Notes under the pieces: generated by a model | Seen by the model: only the letters and a program-made list of their open reading frames with translations | What the model was told of the DNA's origin: nothing | The model's database searches: none | Shown here: one piece after another, positions 45,408 to 54,394 of the stretch | Numbering within the stretch: the stretch's first letter is position 1 | How the letters are laid out: every line of letters starts with the position of its first letter | Source: Saprospiraceae bacterium | GTDB taxonomy: Bacteria; Bacteroidota; Bacteroidia; Chitinophagales; Saprospiraceae | Length of the DNA stretch: 64,000 nt | Direction of reading: 5' to 3' | NCBI GenBank assembly: GCA_020630435.1 | Contig: JAHDBJ010000001.1 | Span: 248,001-312,000, forward strand | Translations under genes and position numbers: made by a program

Positions 45408-46670
45408 CTATTCAAAATCATCATATAATAAATATTGTTTTCTTTTATTTTTAAAATTGTTTAAATCAGCAGCCCATGATTGTCGAATATCATCAATAGA
45501 AAGCTCATCGACTATTTGTTGCTTTAAGATCTGATTGCCAGCTAGTTTATTAAAAAAATTATTTTCTAGAAAAAAAGTGGACTTATTTGGGAAATGCTGA
45601 TAGGCTTGGATAAGGTAATCCAAATTTAATTCTTTTTGGTTTCTTAACATCTCGATATCAAGTTCAGATAAATCTATGCCTTGACAGATTTTTCCTTTAT
45701 GTTTAGGATATTTTGCACCACTCATAGACTTTGGTGTAAAACTAGTGGCGCCACCCTTAAATTTAGGATGACCAAAAAGTTGAAATTGTTTATTCGTCCC
45801 TCGTCCTGCGCTGAAGACAGTTCCTTCAAAAAAACAAAGCGAAGGGTATAAGTAAATCGAACGAATATTCGGCAAATTAGGAGAGGGCTTGATTGGTAGT
45901 TCATAGAAGGTATTATGATCGTACGCTTCACAAGGAATAACTTTTAAGTCGCACTGTACCCCCTCCTTTAACCAGCCTTCCCCATTAATCATTTGAGCAA
46001 GTTCACCAACAGTCATTCCATGCACAACAGGAATGGAATGCATGCCTACAAAAGATTTATACTTCTTATTTAAAACAGGTCCATCCACATAATGACCATT
46101 AGGATTGGGGCGATCCAATACCATAAAAGGGATTCCTTGTTCGGCGCAGGATTCCATTACATAATGCATTGTAGAAATATAAGTATAAAATCGAGCACCA
46201 ACGTCTTGTATATCAAAAACGACGAAGTCTATATTTTCCATATCGGATGCAGTAGGTTTTTTTCGTTTACCGTAAAGCGAAACGATCGGAATACCTGTTT
46301 TTATATCTTTACCATTTTTGACTTGTTCTCCTGCATCTGCCTTCCCTCGAAAACCATGCTCAGGGGCAAATATTTTTTGAATATGCAGCCCTAATTGATG
46401 AAGGGTATCTGCCAAATGTGTTGTTCCAATTGTTGAAGTTTGATTAACTACAAGTGCAATTTTTTTATTCTTTAAATCATTTAAAAATAAATTCATTCTA
46501 GCTGCTCCCACTTGAAGTGTTTTGGGGTTAGGTTCAATGGTGAAACTATCTTCGCTAGCTTCTTCTTTTACAAGAATAGATTGATTTTGAGCATCAGTTG
46601 TAGGGACAGTATTTTTACAGGACGTAATGACTAAACCTAAAACTAAAAAAAGTAGTATATTGAGTCTCAT
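45408..46670 (-). CDS. namZ: DUF1343 exo-beta-N-acetylmuramidase (NamZ-like) lipoprotein
   Basis: 420 residues. Lipobox ITSCK (Cys about residue 18), an acidic linker, then the DUF1343 domain: ALVVNQTSTIG, IFAPEHGFRGKADAGEQV, DFVVFDIQDVGARFYTYISTMHYVM, LDRPNPNG, GMTVGELAQMINGEGWL, SPNLPNIRSIYLYPSLCFFEGT and SAGRGTNKQFQLFGHP. The characterised member releases N-acetylmuramic acid from wall fragments, so a role in peptidoglycan recycling is likely. Envelope-anchored. Confidence 0.9.
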   Translation of the reverse strand: MRLNILLFLVLGLVITSCKNTVPTTDAQNQSILVKEEASEDSFTIEPNPKTLQVGAARMNLFLNDLKNKKIALVVNQTSTIGTTHLADTLHQLGLHIQKIFAPEHGFRGKADAGEQVKNGKDIKTGIPIVSLYGKRKKPTASDMENIDFVVFDIQDVGARFYTYISTMHYVMESCAEQGIPFMVLDRPNPNGHYVDGPVLNKKYKSFVGMHSIPVVHGMTVGELAQMINGEGWLKEGVQCDLKVIPCEAYDHNTFYELPIKPSPNLPNIRSIYLYPSLCFFEGTVFSAGRGTNKQFQLFGHPKFKGGATSFTPKSMSGAKYPKHKGKICQGIDLSELDIEMLRNQKELNLDYLIQAYQHFPNKSTFFLENNFFNKLAGNQILKQQIVDELSIDDIRQSWAADLNNFKNKRKQYLLYDDFE

Positions 46671-46703
46671 AAGTGATTTTTAGCATTAAAATAACTTCTA
46701 AAA

Positions 46704-46711
46704 CAAATGTA
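46704..46711 (-). promoter_or_regulatory. -7 box TACATTTG upstream of namZ
   Basis: Exact TAnnTTTG on the minus strand, 33 bp before the namZ ATG. No TTG at -33. Confidence 0.4.
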
Positions 46712-46802
46712 CAAATTTTGGTAGATCTTGTTGGACAGAATTGGAACTAAATCAATAGAGCAAATGTTGCGTTTTTGATATTTTTATTTTTTAAAAAAGT
46801 AT

Positions 46803-48023
46803 ATGGATAATAATAGTCAGTGGAATATAGGCGATAAGGGTAAGAAAGGTTTAGTGAAAAAAATTGAAAAAGCCGTAACGGTGGGAGTTGTATTACCCGA
46901 ACAAACAGAAATGCAAGTCAATGAGCATTTAGCTGAATTGGAATTTCTTGCGAATACTGCAGGAGCCAAAACGATCAAACGCTTTGTTCAAAAATTGCGG
47001 CATCCAGACAGACGGACTTTTGTCGGGAAAGGAAAAATAGAAGAAATTCTAGAATATATTGAAACACATGAAGAAATAAGCCTAGTCATTTTTGATGATG
47101 ATTTGACAGGAAAGCAAGTCGGGATTTTAGAAGAAATGTTGAAGGTTAAGATTCTAGATCGAAGTAGTTTGATATTGGATATTTTTGCGAGTAGAGCGCA
47201 AACAGCTCAAGCAAAAACACAGGTAGAATTAGCACAAATGCAATATTTACTACCTCGACTTAGAGGACTTTGGACACACCTAGAACGCCAAAAAGGAGGA
47301 ATCGGGATGCGAGGGCCTGGAGAGAAAGAGATAGAAACAGATAGGCGTATAGTTCGAGATAAAATTTCTTTACTAAAAAAGAAATTAGAAAAAATTGATC
47401 AGCAAAATCAAACTAGACGGAAGCAAAGGGGAGAGTTGATTCGGGTTTCTTTGGTGGGATATACGAATGTAGGTAAGTCAACTTTAATGAACCTACTAAG
47501 TAAGTCGGATGTTTTTGCAGAAAATAAACTTTTTGCGACATTGGATACAACGGTTCGAAAAGTAGTCTTCGATGCGATGCCCTTTTTATTGTCGGATACG
47601 GTTGGATTTATTCGAAAACTGCCGCATCATCTTGTCGAGAGTTTTAAGTCAACATTAGATGAAGTCAGGGAGAGTGATGTCCTGATTCATGTTATAGACA
47701 TAGCGCATCCTAATTATGAGGATCATTTAAAAACAGTACAACAAACCTTGAAGGATTTGAATTCTGAAAGCAAACCTACGTTATATGTTTTTAATAAAAT
47801 CGATTTGTATCGAGAACGCTATTATGATGAATATTTAAGTAAGGAAGGAAAAGAAGAAATTGAAAAGGAATTGGTACAAAATTTAAAAAACAACTTAGGG
47901 GATAACCTCGTTTTCATTTCTGCTAAAGAAAAAGAAAATATAGCAGAATTAAGAGCAATCATTACCAATATGGTAAAAGAAATGTATGAAAAACGTTACC
48001 CTCATCAAATAAAAAGATGGTAA
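46803..48023 (+). CDS. hflX: GTPase HflX
   Basis: 406 residues. N-terminal HflX domain (ELEFLANTAGAKTIKRFVQ, then PDRRTFVGKGKIEEI), the glycine-rich linker GGIGMRGPGEKEIETDRR, then the G domain: G1 VGYTNVGKSTLMN (about residue 218), G2 ATLDTTVRK, G3 LSDTVGFIRKLP, G4 FNKID, G5 ISAKE. HflX binds the 50S subunit and splits stalled or hibernating ribosomes under stress. Its stop is 1 bp from the convergent ruvC stop. Confidence 0.97.
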   Translation: MDNNSQWNIGDKGKKGLVKKIEKAVTVGVVLPEQTEMQVNEHLAELEFLANTAGAKTIKRFVQKLRHPDRRTFVGKGKIEEILEYIETHEEISLVIFDDDLTGKQVGILEEMLKVKILDRSSLILDIFASRAQTAQAKTQVELAQMQYLLPRLRGLWTHLERQKGGIGMRGPGEKEIETDRRIVRDKISLLKKKLEKIDQQNQTRRKQRGELIRVSLVGYTNVGKSTLMNLLSKSDVFAENKLFATLDTTVRKVVFDAMPFLLSDTVGFIRKLPHHLVESFKSTLDEVRESDVLIHVIDIAHPNYEDHLKTVQQTLKDLNSESKPTLYVFNKIDLYRERYYDEYLSKEGKEEIEKELVQNLKNNLGDNLVFISAKEKENIAELRAIITNMVKEMYEKRYPHQIKRW

Positions 48024-48024
48024 T

Positions 48025-48585
48025 TTATCCTTTCCTACTTGGATTTTGATCGATATAACTAGACCAGTCTTTGTATCGTTTTTGTCCACTTAATAAGGAG
48101 CCCAATTGAAAATGATGACAAACAGCAGTGGCTAGAGCATCCGTTGCATCTAGACCATAATCGTCTAACTTTATATTCAAAATATTTTCAAGCATAGCTG
48201 CAACTTGCTCTTTCGAGGCACTTCCTTTGCCTGTTACAGATTGTTTTATTTTTTTAGGAGCATATTCTTTAACACTTACTTCATTGACCATTGCTGCAGC
48301 AATGGCTACTCCCTGAGCTCGTCCGAGTTTGAGCATAGACTGTACATTTTTACCATAAAAAGGTGCTTCAATCGCCATTTCGTATGGACGATGTGATTTA
48401 ATAATTCGCTCTAAACTCTCAAATATTTTTTTTAATTTTTCGGCAGGACTACTTAGTTTACGCATTGTGACAACTCCCATTTCCACAAGTATAATCTTAC
48501 GCTGAACGACTTCTATCACAGCATATCCTAGAAGGTTTGTACCAGGGTCAACACCTAGTATTTTGTATTTATCTAATTTTTTCAA
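48025..48585 (-). CDS. ruvC: Holliday junction resolvase RuvC
   Basis: 186 residues. Endonuclease that cuts Holliday junctions in homologous recombination, working with RuvAB. Acidic active site: LGVDPGTNLLGYAV (Asp about residue 11), MAIEAPFYGKN (Glu about 73) and YGLDATDALATAVCHH (two Asp). Also the conserved GRAQGVAIAAA and VTGKGSASKEQVA. Full length. ruvA and ruvB are not in the window. Confidence 0.97.
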   Translation of the reverse strand: MKKLDKYKILGVDPGTNLLGYAVIEVVQRKIILVEMGVVTMRKLSSPAEKLKKIFESLERIIKSHRPYEMAIEAPFYGKNVQSMLKLGRAQGVAIAAAMVNEVSVKEYAPKKIKQSVTGKGSASKEQVAAMLENILNIKLDDYGLDATDALATAVCHHFQLGSLLSGQKRYKDWSSYIDQNPSRKG

Positions 48586-48633
48586 AAATAATAATAAGGA
48601 ATTTTAAAAGAATCTAAAACCATAAAACTCAAA

Positions 48634-48948
48634 CTACGTAAGTTTTACAGCAGTTCCGTAGGCCAAAATTTCTGAACAGCCTGCCATAACATTAGCCGTC
48701 GCAAAACGGACATTGATAATAGCATCTGCGCCAAGATATTTGGCATCTTCAATCATTCTCTCCATTGCCTTTTCTCTAGCCTCAGCCATCAGTTTGGTGT
48801 ATTCAGTAATTTCGCCACCTACAATATTTTTTAAGCCAGCAAAGAGGTCTTTACCAATGTTTCGAGCTCTTACTGTGCTTCCTCTAGCAATATCTAGAAT
48901 TTCGCTGATTTCTTTTCCTGGTATCGTATCTGTTGTTGTTATTATCAT
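48634..48948 (-). CDS. YbjQ family protein
   Basis: 104 residues, length typical of the YbjQ/UPF0145 family. Motifs: TTDTIPGKEISEILDIARGSTV, VGGEITEYTKLMAEAREKAMERM, AKYLGADAIINVRFATANVMAGCSEILAYGTAV. Relatives form pentamers of unknown function and are sometimes called heavy-metal-binding domain proteins. Cytoplasmic. On the same strand as ruvC and separated by 48 bp. Confidence 0.93.
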   Translation of the reverse strand: MIITTTDTIPGKEISEILDIARGSTVRARNIGKDLFAGLKNIVGGEITEYTKLMAEAREKAMERMIEDAKYLGADAIINVRFATANVMAGCSEILAYGTAVKLT

Positions 48949-49002
48949 TGTTACTATTTTAGAAAAATAATCATATTTATAATAAAGTTGTCTTATGTAA
49001 AA

Positions 49003-51855
49003 TTATTTCTGGACAACACTAGGCATTATTTCTTGCGCAGATTTATTTAAAAATATGGGTTCTCCTAGCCCAAGCCTTTTTAATTTATGGGCTTGTGTCT
49101 TCGCATCTCCTACAACTAAATAAATCATTTTAGAAGGGGCAATATATTTTCCAATCAGCTCTTTGGCTTCAGGAAGTGTTACCTCTACTATTGTTTTTTG
49201 ATTTTGTTCAATATAGTTTTTAGGCATTTCATAGGTGCTAATATTTTCTAAAATGCCAATCTTTTGTTTAAGTGTTTCAAATCGTAGTGCATCTCGTTTA
49301 ATAAGAGAATTTTGAGTGATTTTCAAATCTTCTTTCGAAAAATCAGCTTGATAGTCATTAAGGATGGTTTGAAAAATTTGCATTGCTTCTAAAGTTACGT
49401 TAGAACGAACATTAGAATAAGCGTTAAAATAAGAAGTATTTATTCTTCTAGGCATTCGGGAATAAGCACCATATGTATAACCTTTCTCTTCTCGTAATTG
49501 TTGGAATAAGCGTGCAGCACCACTTCCTCCTAAACGTTCATTAACAACAACACCTTTATAGAAATCTGGATGTTTACCATTTACAAAAGGACTACCAATA
49601 CGAATTACAGATAGTTTTGATTTTGGTATATCAACAAAGTAAAGTTGTGCTTTTTCAATTGGTTTGGGTGCATTTAGAATAGGGAGATTTACTTCTTTTG
49701 CTGACCATTTTTGCGTTAATGCATTAAGTCTTTTTTTGACTTTTTCTTCCGAAATTGATCCTACAATATGAAAGGCAGATATATTAGGGGAGAAATTATT
49801 TTTATAGTATGTTTTTAAATCAGCCATATTGATTTTTTCCACGGATTCAATTGTACCTATAGGGGCATTAGCAAGAATATTTTCTTCGCCATAAATCAAT
49901 TTTTTAAAAACAGTATTGGAAACATAGTTTGGCTGTACACTTTTTTGTTTAATAATAGTTATTGTTTTAGCCTTAAGTCTTTGAAACTCTTTTTCGTCCC
50001 AACGAGGAGCAAGCAAGATTTCTTCAAATAAATTAAAAACTTCGTCAAAATGCCGACTTAAACATCGACCATACAATGTGATGCCTTCGGCAGAGGTATA
50101 TATACCGATTTCTGTTCCTAATTGCCCCATTGCATCTTCTAATTCTTCAGGCGTTTTATATAGAGTTCCTTCCATCATAACATCTGTAAGTAGGTTAGAA
50201 GTTCCTATTTTTTCCATATTGTCCATTAACATTCCCCCTTTTATTCTTAGAGAAAATCGAACGAGTGGTAATTCATTATTTTCTATGCCAAAGACTTTTA
50301 ATTGATTAGACATCGTATCAGACCAAATTGTAGGAATACTCAGTTTAGGCATTTCGCCTAGCTTAGGTTCTATACTTCTATCAATTTTGGAAGGTGTTTT
50401 TTGGGTGGAGGAAATTTCCTCCACAGGTTGTTCTAGAGACTCCTCATTAGCAGTAATTTCTTCCTCTATTATAGCTGCTATTTGAGAATTGCTTAGAGCT
50501 AAGGACATTTTCCCCTTCGGTACAAAACTTGTAATAACACAAGGTTTATCTTTAATATATTTTTCATAAACACGAAGTACATCGTCTTTACGTACAGCCA
50601 TAATCTTTCTAATTTCATCTTTTAAAGCATCTGGTGTCCCCCTAAATTCATTATATCGGACGAGTTGGAACGCTTTGTATAAAACACCTTCTATACTATT
50701 ATAGAAATCGGTTTCTAATTTTGTCTTTATCCGATCCATATCTCGTTCATCAATCCCATTTTTTTCAAAATTCTGAAGTGCTTCTATTACCGCTTGATAT
50801 ACAGTATCCAGTGCAATATCTTCTTTAGCCTTAATTTTAAAATAAAAATTACCAGCGATTTCTCGGGGTAAGTTATAGGTGTAGGTTTTGGGCGCTAATT
50901 TTCTATCTTCTACAATTGTTTTATACAAAGGGGCTCTTTTTCCAATAGACAATAACTCTCCTAAGTAATCTAAAGGATAAGCGTCAGGATGCCCATCTTC
51001 TACTGTTGGAAAAACCATGGTCATTTCGGGCAACTTTGCGAAGTTATCTTCGTGGACAAATTTGAGGGTCTTAGATAATTTTGAAGGATTAGGAGGTAAA
51101 GGCTCAACTTCAGCTTTAGCTGGGATTTCACTAAAATATTTATCCACCATATCCTCAACGTCCTCAAAGTCAATATCACCAGCAATAACCATTGTGGCAT
51201 TATTCGGACCATACCATTTTTCATAGAAATCTTTAACATCTTGGACGGTAGCATTTTGTAGATCCTCTAAACTTCCAATAACTTGCCAATTATAAGGATG
51301 TCCTTCTGGATATAATGCTTTGTGGATAACAAAATTAGTATGACCGTAAGGTTGATTATCGACGCTTTGTCGTTTTTCATTTTTGACGACTTTCTTCTCA
51401 TTTTCAAGAGCTGCTTTAGAGACTGTATTGATCATGAAACCCATTCGATCACTTTCTATCCATAGCATTTTTTCTAGGGCATCTTTGGGGATAACTTCAT
51501 AATAAACTGTTCCATCATTCCATGTCCCTCCATTGAATGTCCCTCCTAACTCGTCAATGAGTTTAAAAAACCGCCCTTTCCCTACGTTCTCAGATGCTTG
51601 AAAAAGCATATGTTCAAAAAAGTGTGCAAATCCTGTTTTTCCAGGTTTTTCTCGATTTGAACCAACATGGAAAAGTATAGCGATTGCAACAATAGGATCG
51701 GATTTGTCTTTATGTAAAATAACATCTAATCCATTTTCTAATTCATATTTTTTATACTCTAAAGAAAAGTCCATAGTAGATTTTTGACAGCTACTTAACA
51801 TTAAATAAATAGTAAGACAAATAATTACTTTAAAGATAATTTTCCTGACCTGCAT
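49003..51855 (-). CDS. M16-family zinc metallopeptidase, two-domain, lipoprotein
   Basis: 950 residues. Lipobox MLSSCQ (Cys about residue 23), then an active M16 module with the inverted zinc motif HFFEHMLF (about residue 77; HxxEH) and the distal glutamate in ALENEKKVVKNEKRQ. An insertion follows with an acidic linker (EEEITANEESLEQPVEE). The second M16 module lacks the zinc motif (FSLRIKGGMLMDN... ; LREEKGYTYGAYSRM), as usual for the clam-shell partner domain. Degrades peptides in the envelope. Confidence 0.92.
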   Translation of the reverse strand: MQVRKIIFKVIICLTIYLMLSSCQKSTMDFSLEYKKYELENGLDVILHKDKSDPIVAIAILFHVGSNREKPGKTGFAHFFEHMLFQASENVGKGRFFKLIDELGGTFNGGTWNDGTVYYEVIPKDALEKMLWIESDRMGFMINTVSKAALENEKKVVKNEKRQSVDNQPYGHTNFVIHKALYPEGHPYNWQVIGSLEDLQNATVQDVKDFYEKWYGPNNATMVIAGDIDFEDVEDMVDKYFSEIPAKAEVEPLPPNPSKLSKTLKFVHEDNFAKLPEMTMVFPTVEDGHPDAYPLDYLGELLSIGKRAPLYKTIVEDRKLAPKTYTYNLPREIAGNFYFKIKAKEDIALDTVYQAVIEALQNFEKNGIDERDMDRIKTKLETDFYNSIEGVLYKAFQLVRYNEFRGTPDALKDEIRKIMAVRKDDVLRVYEKYIKDKPCVITSFVPKGKMSLALSNSQIAAIIEEEITANEESLEQPVEEISSTQKTPSKIDRSIEPKLGEMPKLSIPTIWSDTMSNQLKVFGIENNELPLVRFSLRIKGGMLMDNMEKIGTSNLLTDVMMEGTLYKTPEELEDAMGQLGTEIGIYTSAEGITLYGRCLSRHFDEVFNLFEEILLAPRWDEKEFQRLKAKTITIIKQKSVQPNYVSNTVFKKLIYGEENILANAPIGTIESVEKINMADLKTYYKNNFSPNISAFHIVGSISEEKVKKRLNALTQKWSAKEVNLPILNAPKPIEKAQLYFVDIPKSKLSVIRIGSPFVNGKHPDFYKGVVVNERLGGSGAARLFQQLREEKGYTYGAYSRMPRRINTSYFNAYSNVRSNVTLEAMQIFQTILNDYQADFSKEDLKITQNSLIKRDALRFETLKQKIGILENISTYEMPKNYIEQNQKTIVEVTLPEAKELIGKYIAPSKMIYLVVGDAKTQAHKLKRLGLGEPIFLNKSAQEIMPSVVQK

Positions 51856-51913
51856 TTACACGATTTTAAACGGAACAACTATTGTCTATTATAAGATTCT
51901 GTGATCAGAAACG

Positions 51914-52246
51914 TTATGCTACAGTAACAAGATATTGTAATTGTTTGATTACATCTTGCTTATTAAAACTCTGCAAATAAGCTAATTTAATAAATGTATT
52001 CCCAGCAGATATTCCTTTAAATGTCAAAAAATAGATTCCACTAGTCCCCATCGCTCCAGGATTATTATTTTTATATTTTTCTCCTGTTAGTTCAATAACA
52101 CTATCATTAATAGGTTCTAAAAATTCCCAAAAATATCCAGTTGAGGGATTAGCTTCCAATTCCAAATTGAATTCATCTCCTTGTTTTAAAGTTATTTCTT
52201 TGAAGATGGTTTCTTTCTTATTGTCTAGTAAAACAATTTCTTTCAT
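51914..52246 (-). CDS. chagasin-like cysteine protease inhibitor (I42)
   Basis: 110 residues from ATG 52246; a TTG at 52288 would overlap uvrB and add 14 residues. The three chagasin loops are visible: ANPSTGYFWEF (NPTTGY type), GAMGTSGIYFLTFKG (GxGG-like) and LAYLQSFN in place of the usual RPW. I42 proteins block papain-like cysteine peptidases. There is no signal peptide from this start, so it may act inside the cell; that is unusual enough to note. 34 bp after uvrB. Confidence 0.8.
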   Translation of the reverse strand: MKEIVLLDNKKETIFKEITLKQGDEFNLELEANPSTGYFWEFLEPINDSVIELTGEKYKNNNPGAMGTSGIYFLTFKGISAGNTFIKLAYLQSFNKQDVIKQLQYLVTVA

Positions 52247-52280
52247 TATTGATAATTTTAAAGACGATTTAAACAAATTT

Positions 52281-54305
52281 CTAGACAAACTTTTCTTTTA
52301 ATCGTTTTTTTAAGGTAAATAATTCATCTCTATATTGAGCAGCCGTAATAAAGTCTAGGTCTTTAGCAGCAGCTTTCATTTTACGTTCTGTTTGCTGAAT
52401 CATTTTTTCCAATTGCTCTCTATCAGCATAAGCAATAATAGGATCAGCAGCGACATTAGCTTCCTCTGGTTCTATATAGGCTTTAATGTCTCCTCGTATA
52501 GATAAAATAGATTTTTGGTTTAAAATTTCTTCCTTAGATTTTGAAACTGTTTTAGGAACAATTCCATATTCTTCATTATAAGCGATTTGTATAGAACGCC
52601 GCCGATTAGTTTCATCTATAGTACGCCGCATAGAATCAGTAACTTTGTCAGCATAAAAGATAACTAAACCATTTACATTTCTAGCAGCACGCCCAGCAGT
52701 TTGAGTCAAAGAGCGTTCATTTCTTAAAAAACCTTCTTTATCAGCATCTAAAATAGCAACTAAGGAAACCTCAGGTAAGTCAAGACCTTCCCGTAATAAA
52801 TTTACGCCAATTAACACATCAAATTCTCCTAGCCTAAGATCCCTTAATATTTCTACCCTTTCCATAGTATCAATCTCGGAGTGTAAATAACGACATCGAA
52901 CATCAAGGCTTGTTAAATATTTTGCTAATTCTTCTGACATTCGTTTTGTTAATGTCGTCACAAGTACTCTTTCTTCTTTTTTTACTCTTTCATTTATTTC
53001 TTCTAATAAATCATCAATTTGATTCATACTAGGACGAACTTCAATTGGAGGATCTAAAAGACCTGTTGGACGTATTAACTGTTCAACCAATATACCACCA
53101 GTTTGTTCCAATTCAAAATTACTAGGGGTAGCAGATACATAGATAACTTGATTGGTTAATTGCTCAAATTCGGCATAGTTTAGCGGGCGATTATCTAAGG
53201 CAGAGGGTAAACGAAACCCAAAGGAAACTAAGTTCATTTTTCTTGCACGATCACCACCCCACATTCCACGAACTTGAGGAATCGTCACATGACTTTCATC
53301 AATAAACATTAAATAATCTTCAGGAAAATAATCTAACAGGCAGAAAGGTCGGAAGCCAGGGGTTCTACCATCAAAAAAGCGAGAATAATTTTCTACACCA
53401 GAACAGTAACCTAATTCTCGTATCATTTCCAGATCAAAAGTAGTACGCTCCTTTATTCGATTGGCTTCTTCGTATTTTCTTTCTCGTTCAAAATATTTAG
53501 TTTGAGCATATAGCTCATCTTCAATGTCTCTAATAATTTGGTTTAGACGTTCTCTAGGTGCAATATATAAATTGGCGGGAAAGATTGCTGCATTTTCCAT
53601 TGATTCAATGGTTTTTCCTGATTCTATTTCTAATCGTTCAATTTCTTCAATTTCATCACCAAAAAAAGTAATTCGATAACCATAATCAACATAAGGGAGA
53701 TTAATGTCAATAGTATCTCCTTTTACTCGAAACATAGCTCGACCAAGTTCTGCTTCAGTTCTGGAATACAAACTTTCTACTAAAGCGTATAAAAAAGTAT
53801 TTCTTGAAATGACTTGACCTTTATATATTCGTACAATCCCACTTTTATAATCTTCGGGGTTGCCCATACCATAAATACACGATACAGAAGCAACGACTAT
53901 AATATCCCTTCTACCAGAAAGAATAGAAGACGTAGCTCTAAGTCTTAGTTTATCTACTTCTTCATTAATTTGTAGATCCTTTTCTATGTAAGTATCTGTT
54001 ACCGAAAGATAGGCTTCGGGTTGATAATAGTCATAGTAAGAAACAAAATATTCTACAGCATTATCAGGAAAAAATTGTTTAAACTCTCCATAAAGTTGTG
54101 CAGTAAGGGTCTTATTATGAGTTAGAATAAGTGTTGGGCGATTCAGTTGAGCAATGACGTTTGCCATCGTAAAAGTTTTGCCTGAACCAGTTACCCCTAA
54201 AAGACACTGAAAACGTTCACCATCTTCCACCCCCTTGATAAGCCCACGAATAGCTTGAGGTTGATCACCTGTTGGTTGAAACGGAGAAACTAACTTAAAA
54301 TTCAT
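52281..54305 (-). CDS. uvrB: excinuclease ABC subunit B
   Basis: 674 residues, full length. Helicase-like damage-verifying subunit of nucleotide excision repair. Walker A LLGVTGSGKTFTMANVI (about residue 41), the beta-hairpin YYDYYQPEAYLSVTDTYIEKD, DESHVTIPQVRGM, YVSATPSNFE, the C-terminal helicase motifs (LGEFDVLIGVNLLREGLDLPE; QTAGRAARNVNG) and a UVR motif near the end (DLDFITAAQYRDEL) for UvrC contact. Confidence 0.98.
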   Translation of the reverse strand: MNFKLVSPFQPTGDQPQAIRGLIKGVEDGERFQCLLGVTGSGKTFTMANVIAQLNRPTLILTHNKTLTAQLYGEFKQFFPDNAVEYFVSYYDYYQPEAYLSVTDTYIEKDLQINEEVDKLRLRATSSILSGRRDIIVVASVSCIYGMGNPEDYKSGIVRIYKGQVISRNTFLYALVESLYSRTEAELGRAMFRVKGDTIDINLPYVDYGYRITFFGDEIEEIERLEIESGKTIESMENAAIFPANLYIAPRERLNQIIRDIEDELYAQTKYFERERKYEEANRIKERTTFDLEMIRELGYCSGVENYSRFFDGRTPGFRPFCLLDYFPEDYLMFIDESHVTIPQVRGMWGGDRARKMNLVSFGFRLPSALDNRPLNYAEFEQLTNQVIYVSATPSNFELEQTGGILVEQLIRPTGLLDPPIEVRPSMNQIDDLLEEINERVKKEERVLVTTLTKRMSEELAKYLTSLDVRCRYLHSEIDTMERVEILRDLRLGEFDVLIGVNLLREGLDLPEVSLVAILDADKEGFLRNERSLTQTAGRAARNVNGLVIFYADKVTDSMRRTIDETNRRRSIQIAYNEEYGIVPKTVSKSKEEILNQKSILSIRGDIKAYIEPEEANVAADPIIAYADREQLEKMIQQTERKMKAAAKDLDFITAAQYRDELFTLKKRLKEKFV

Positions 54306-54330
54306 GGATTAAAGATAAACATTATAAGAA

Positions 54331-54373
54331 AAAATAGCCGATGATTTTCAACTTAAAAATCATCGACTATTTT
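54331..54373. terminator. intrinsic terminator after porX
   Basis: An 18-bp stem with one G-U type position (54331-54348 / 54356-54373), 7-nt loop, flanked by T runs in both directions. It lies between the porX stop and the uvrB start, so its working orientation is the minus strand. Confidence 0.8.
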
Positions 54374-54394
54374 TTAGAAATTTAGATTTCTAGT

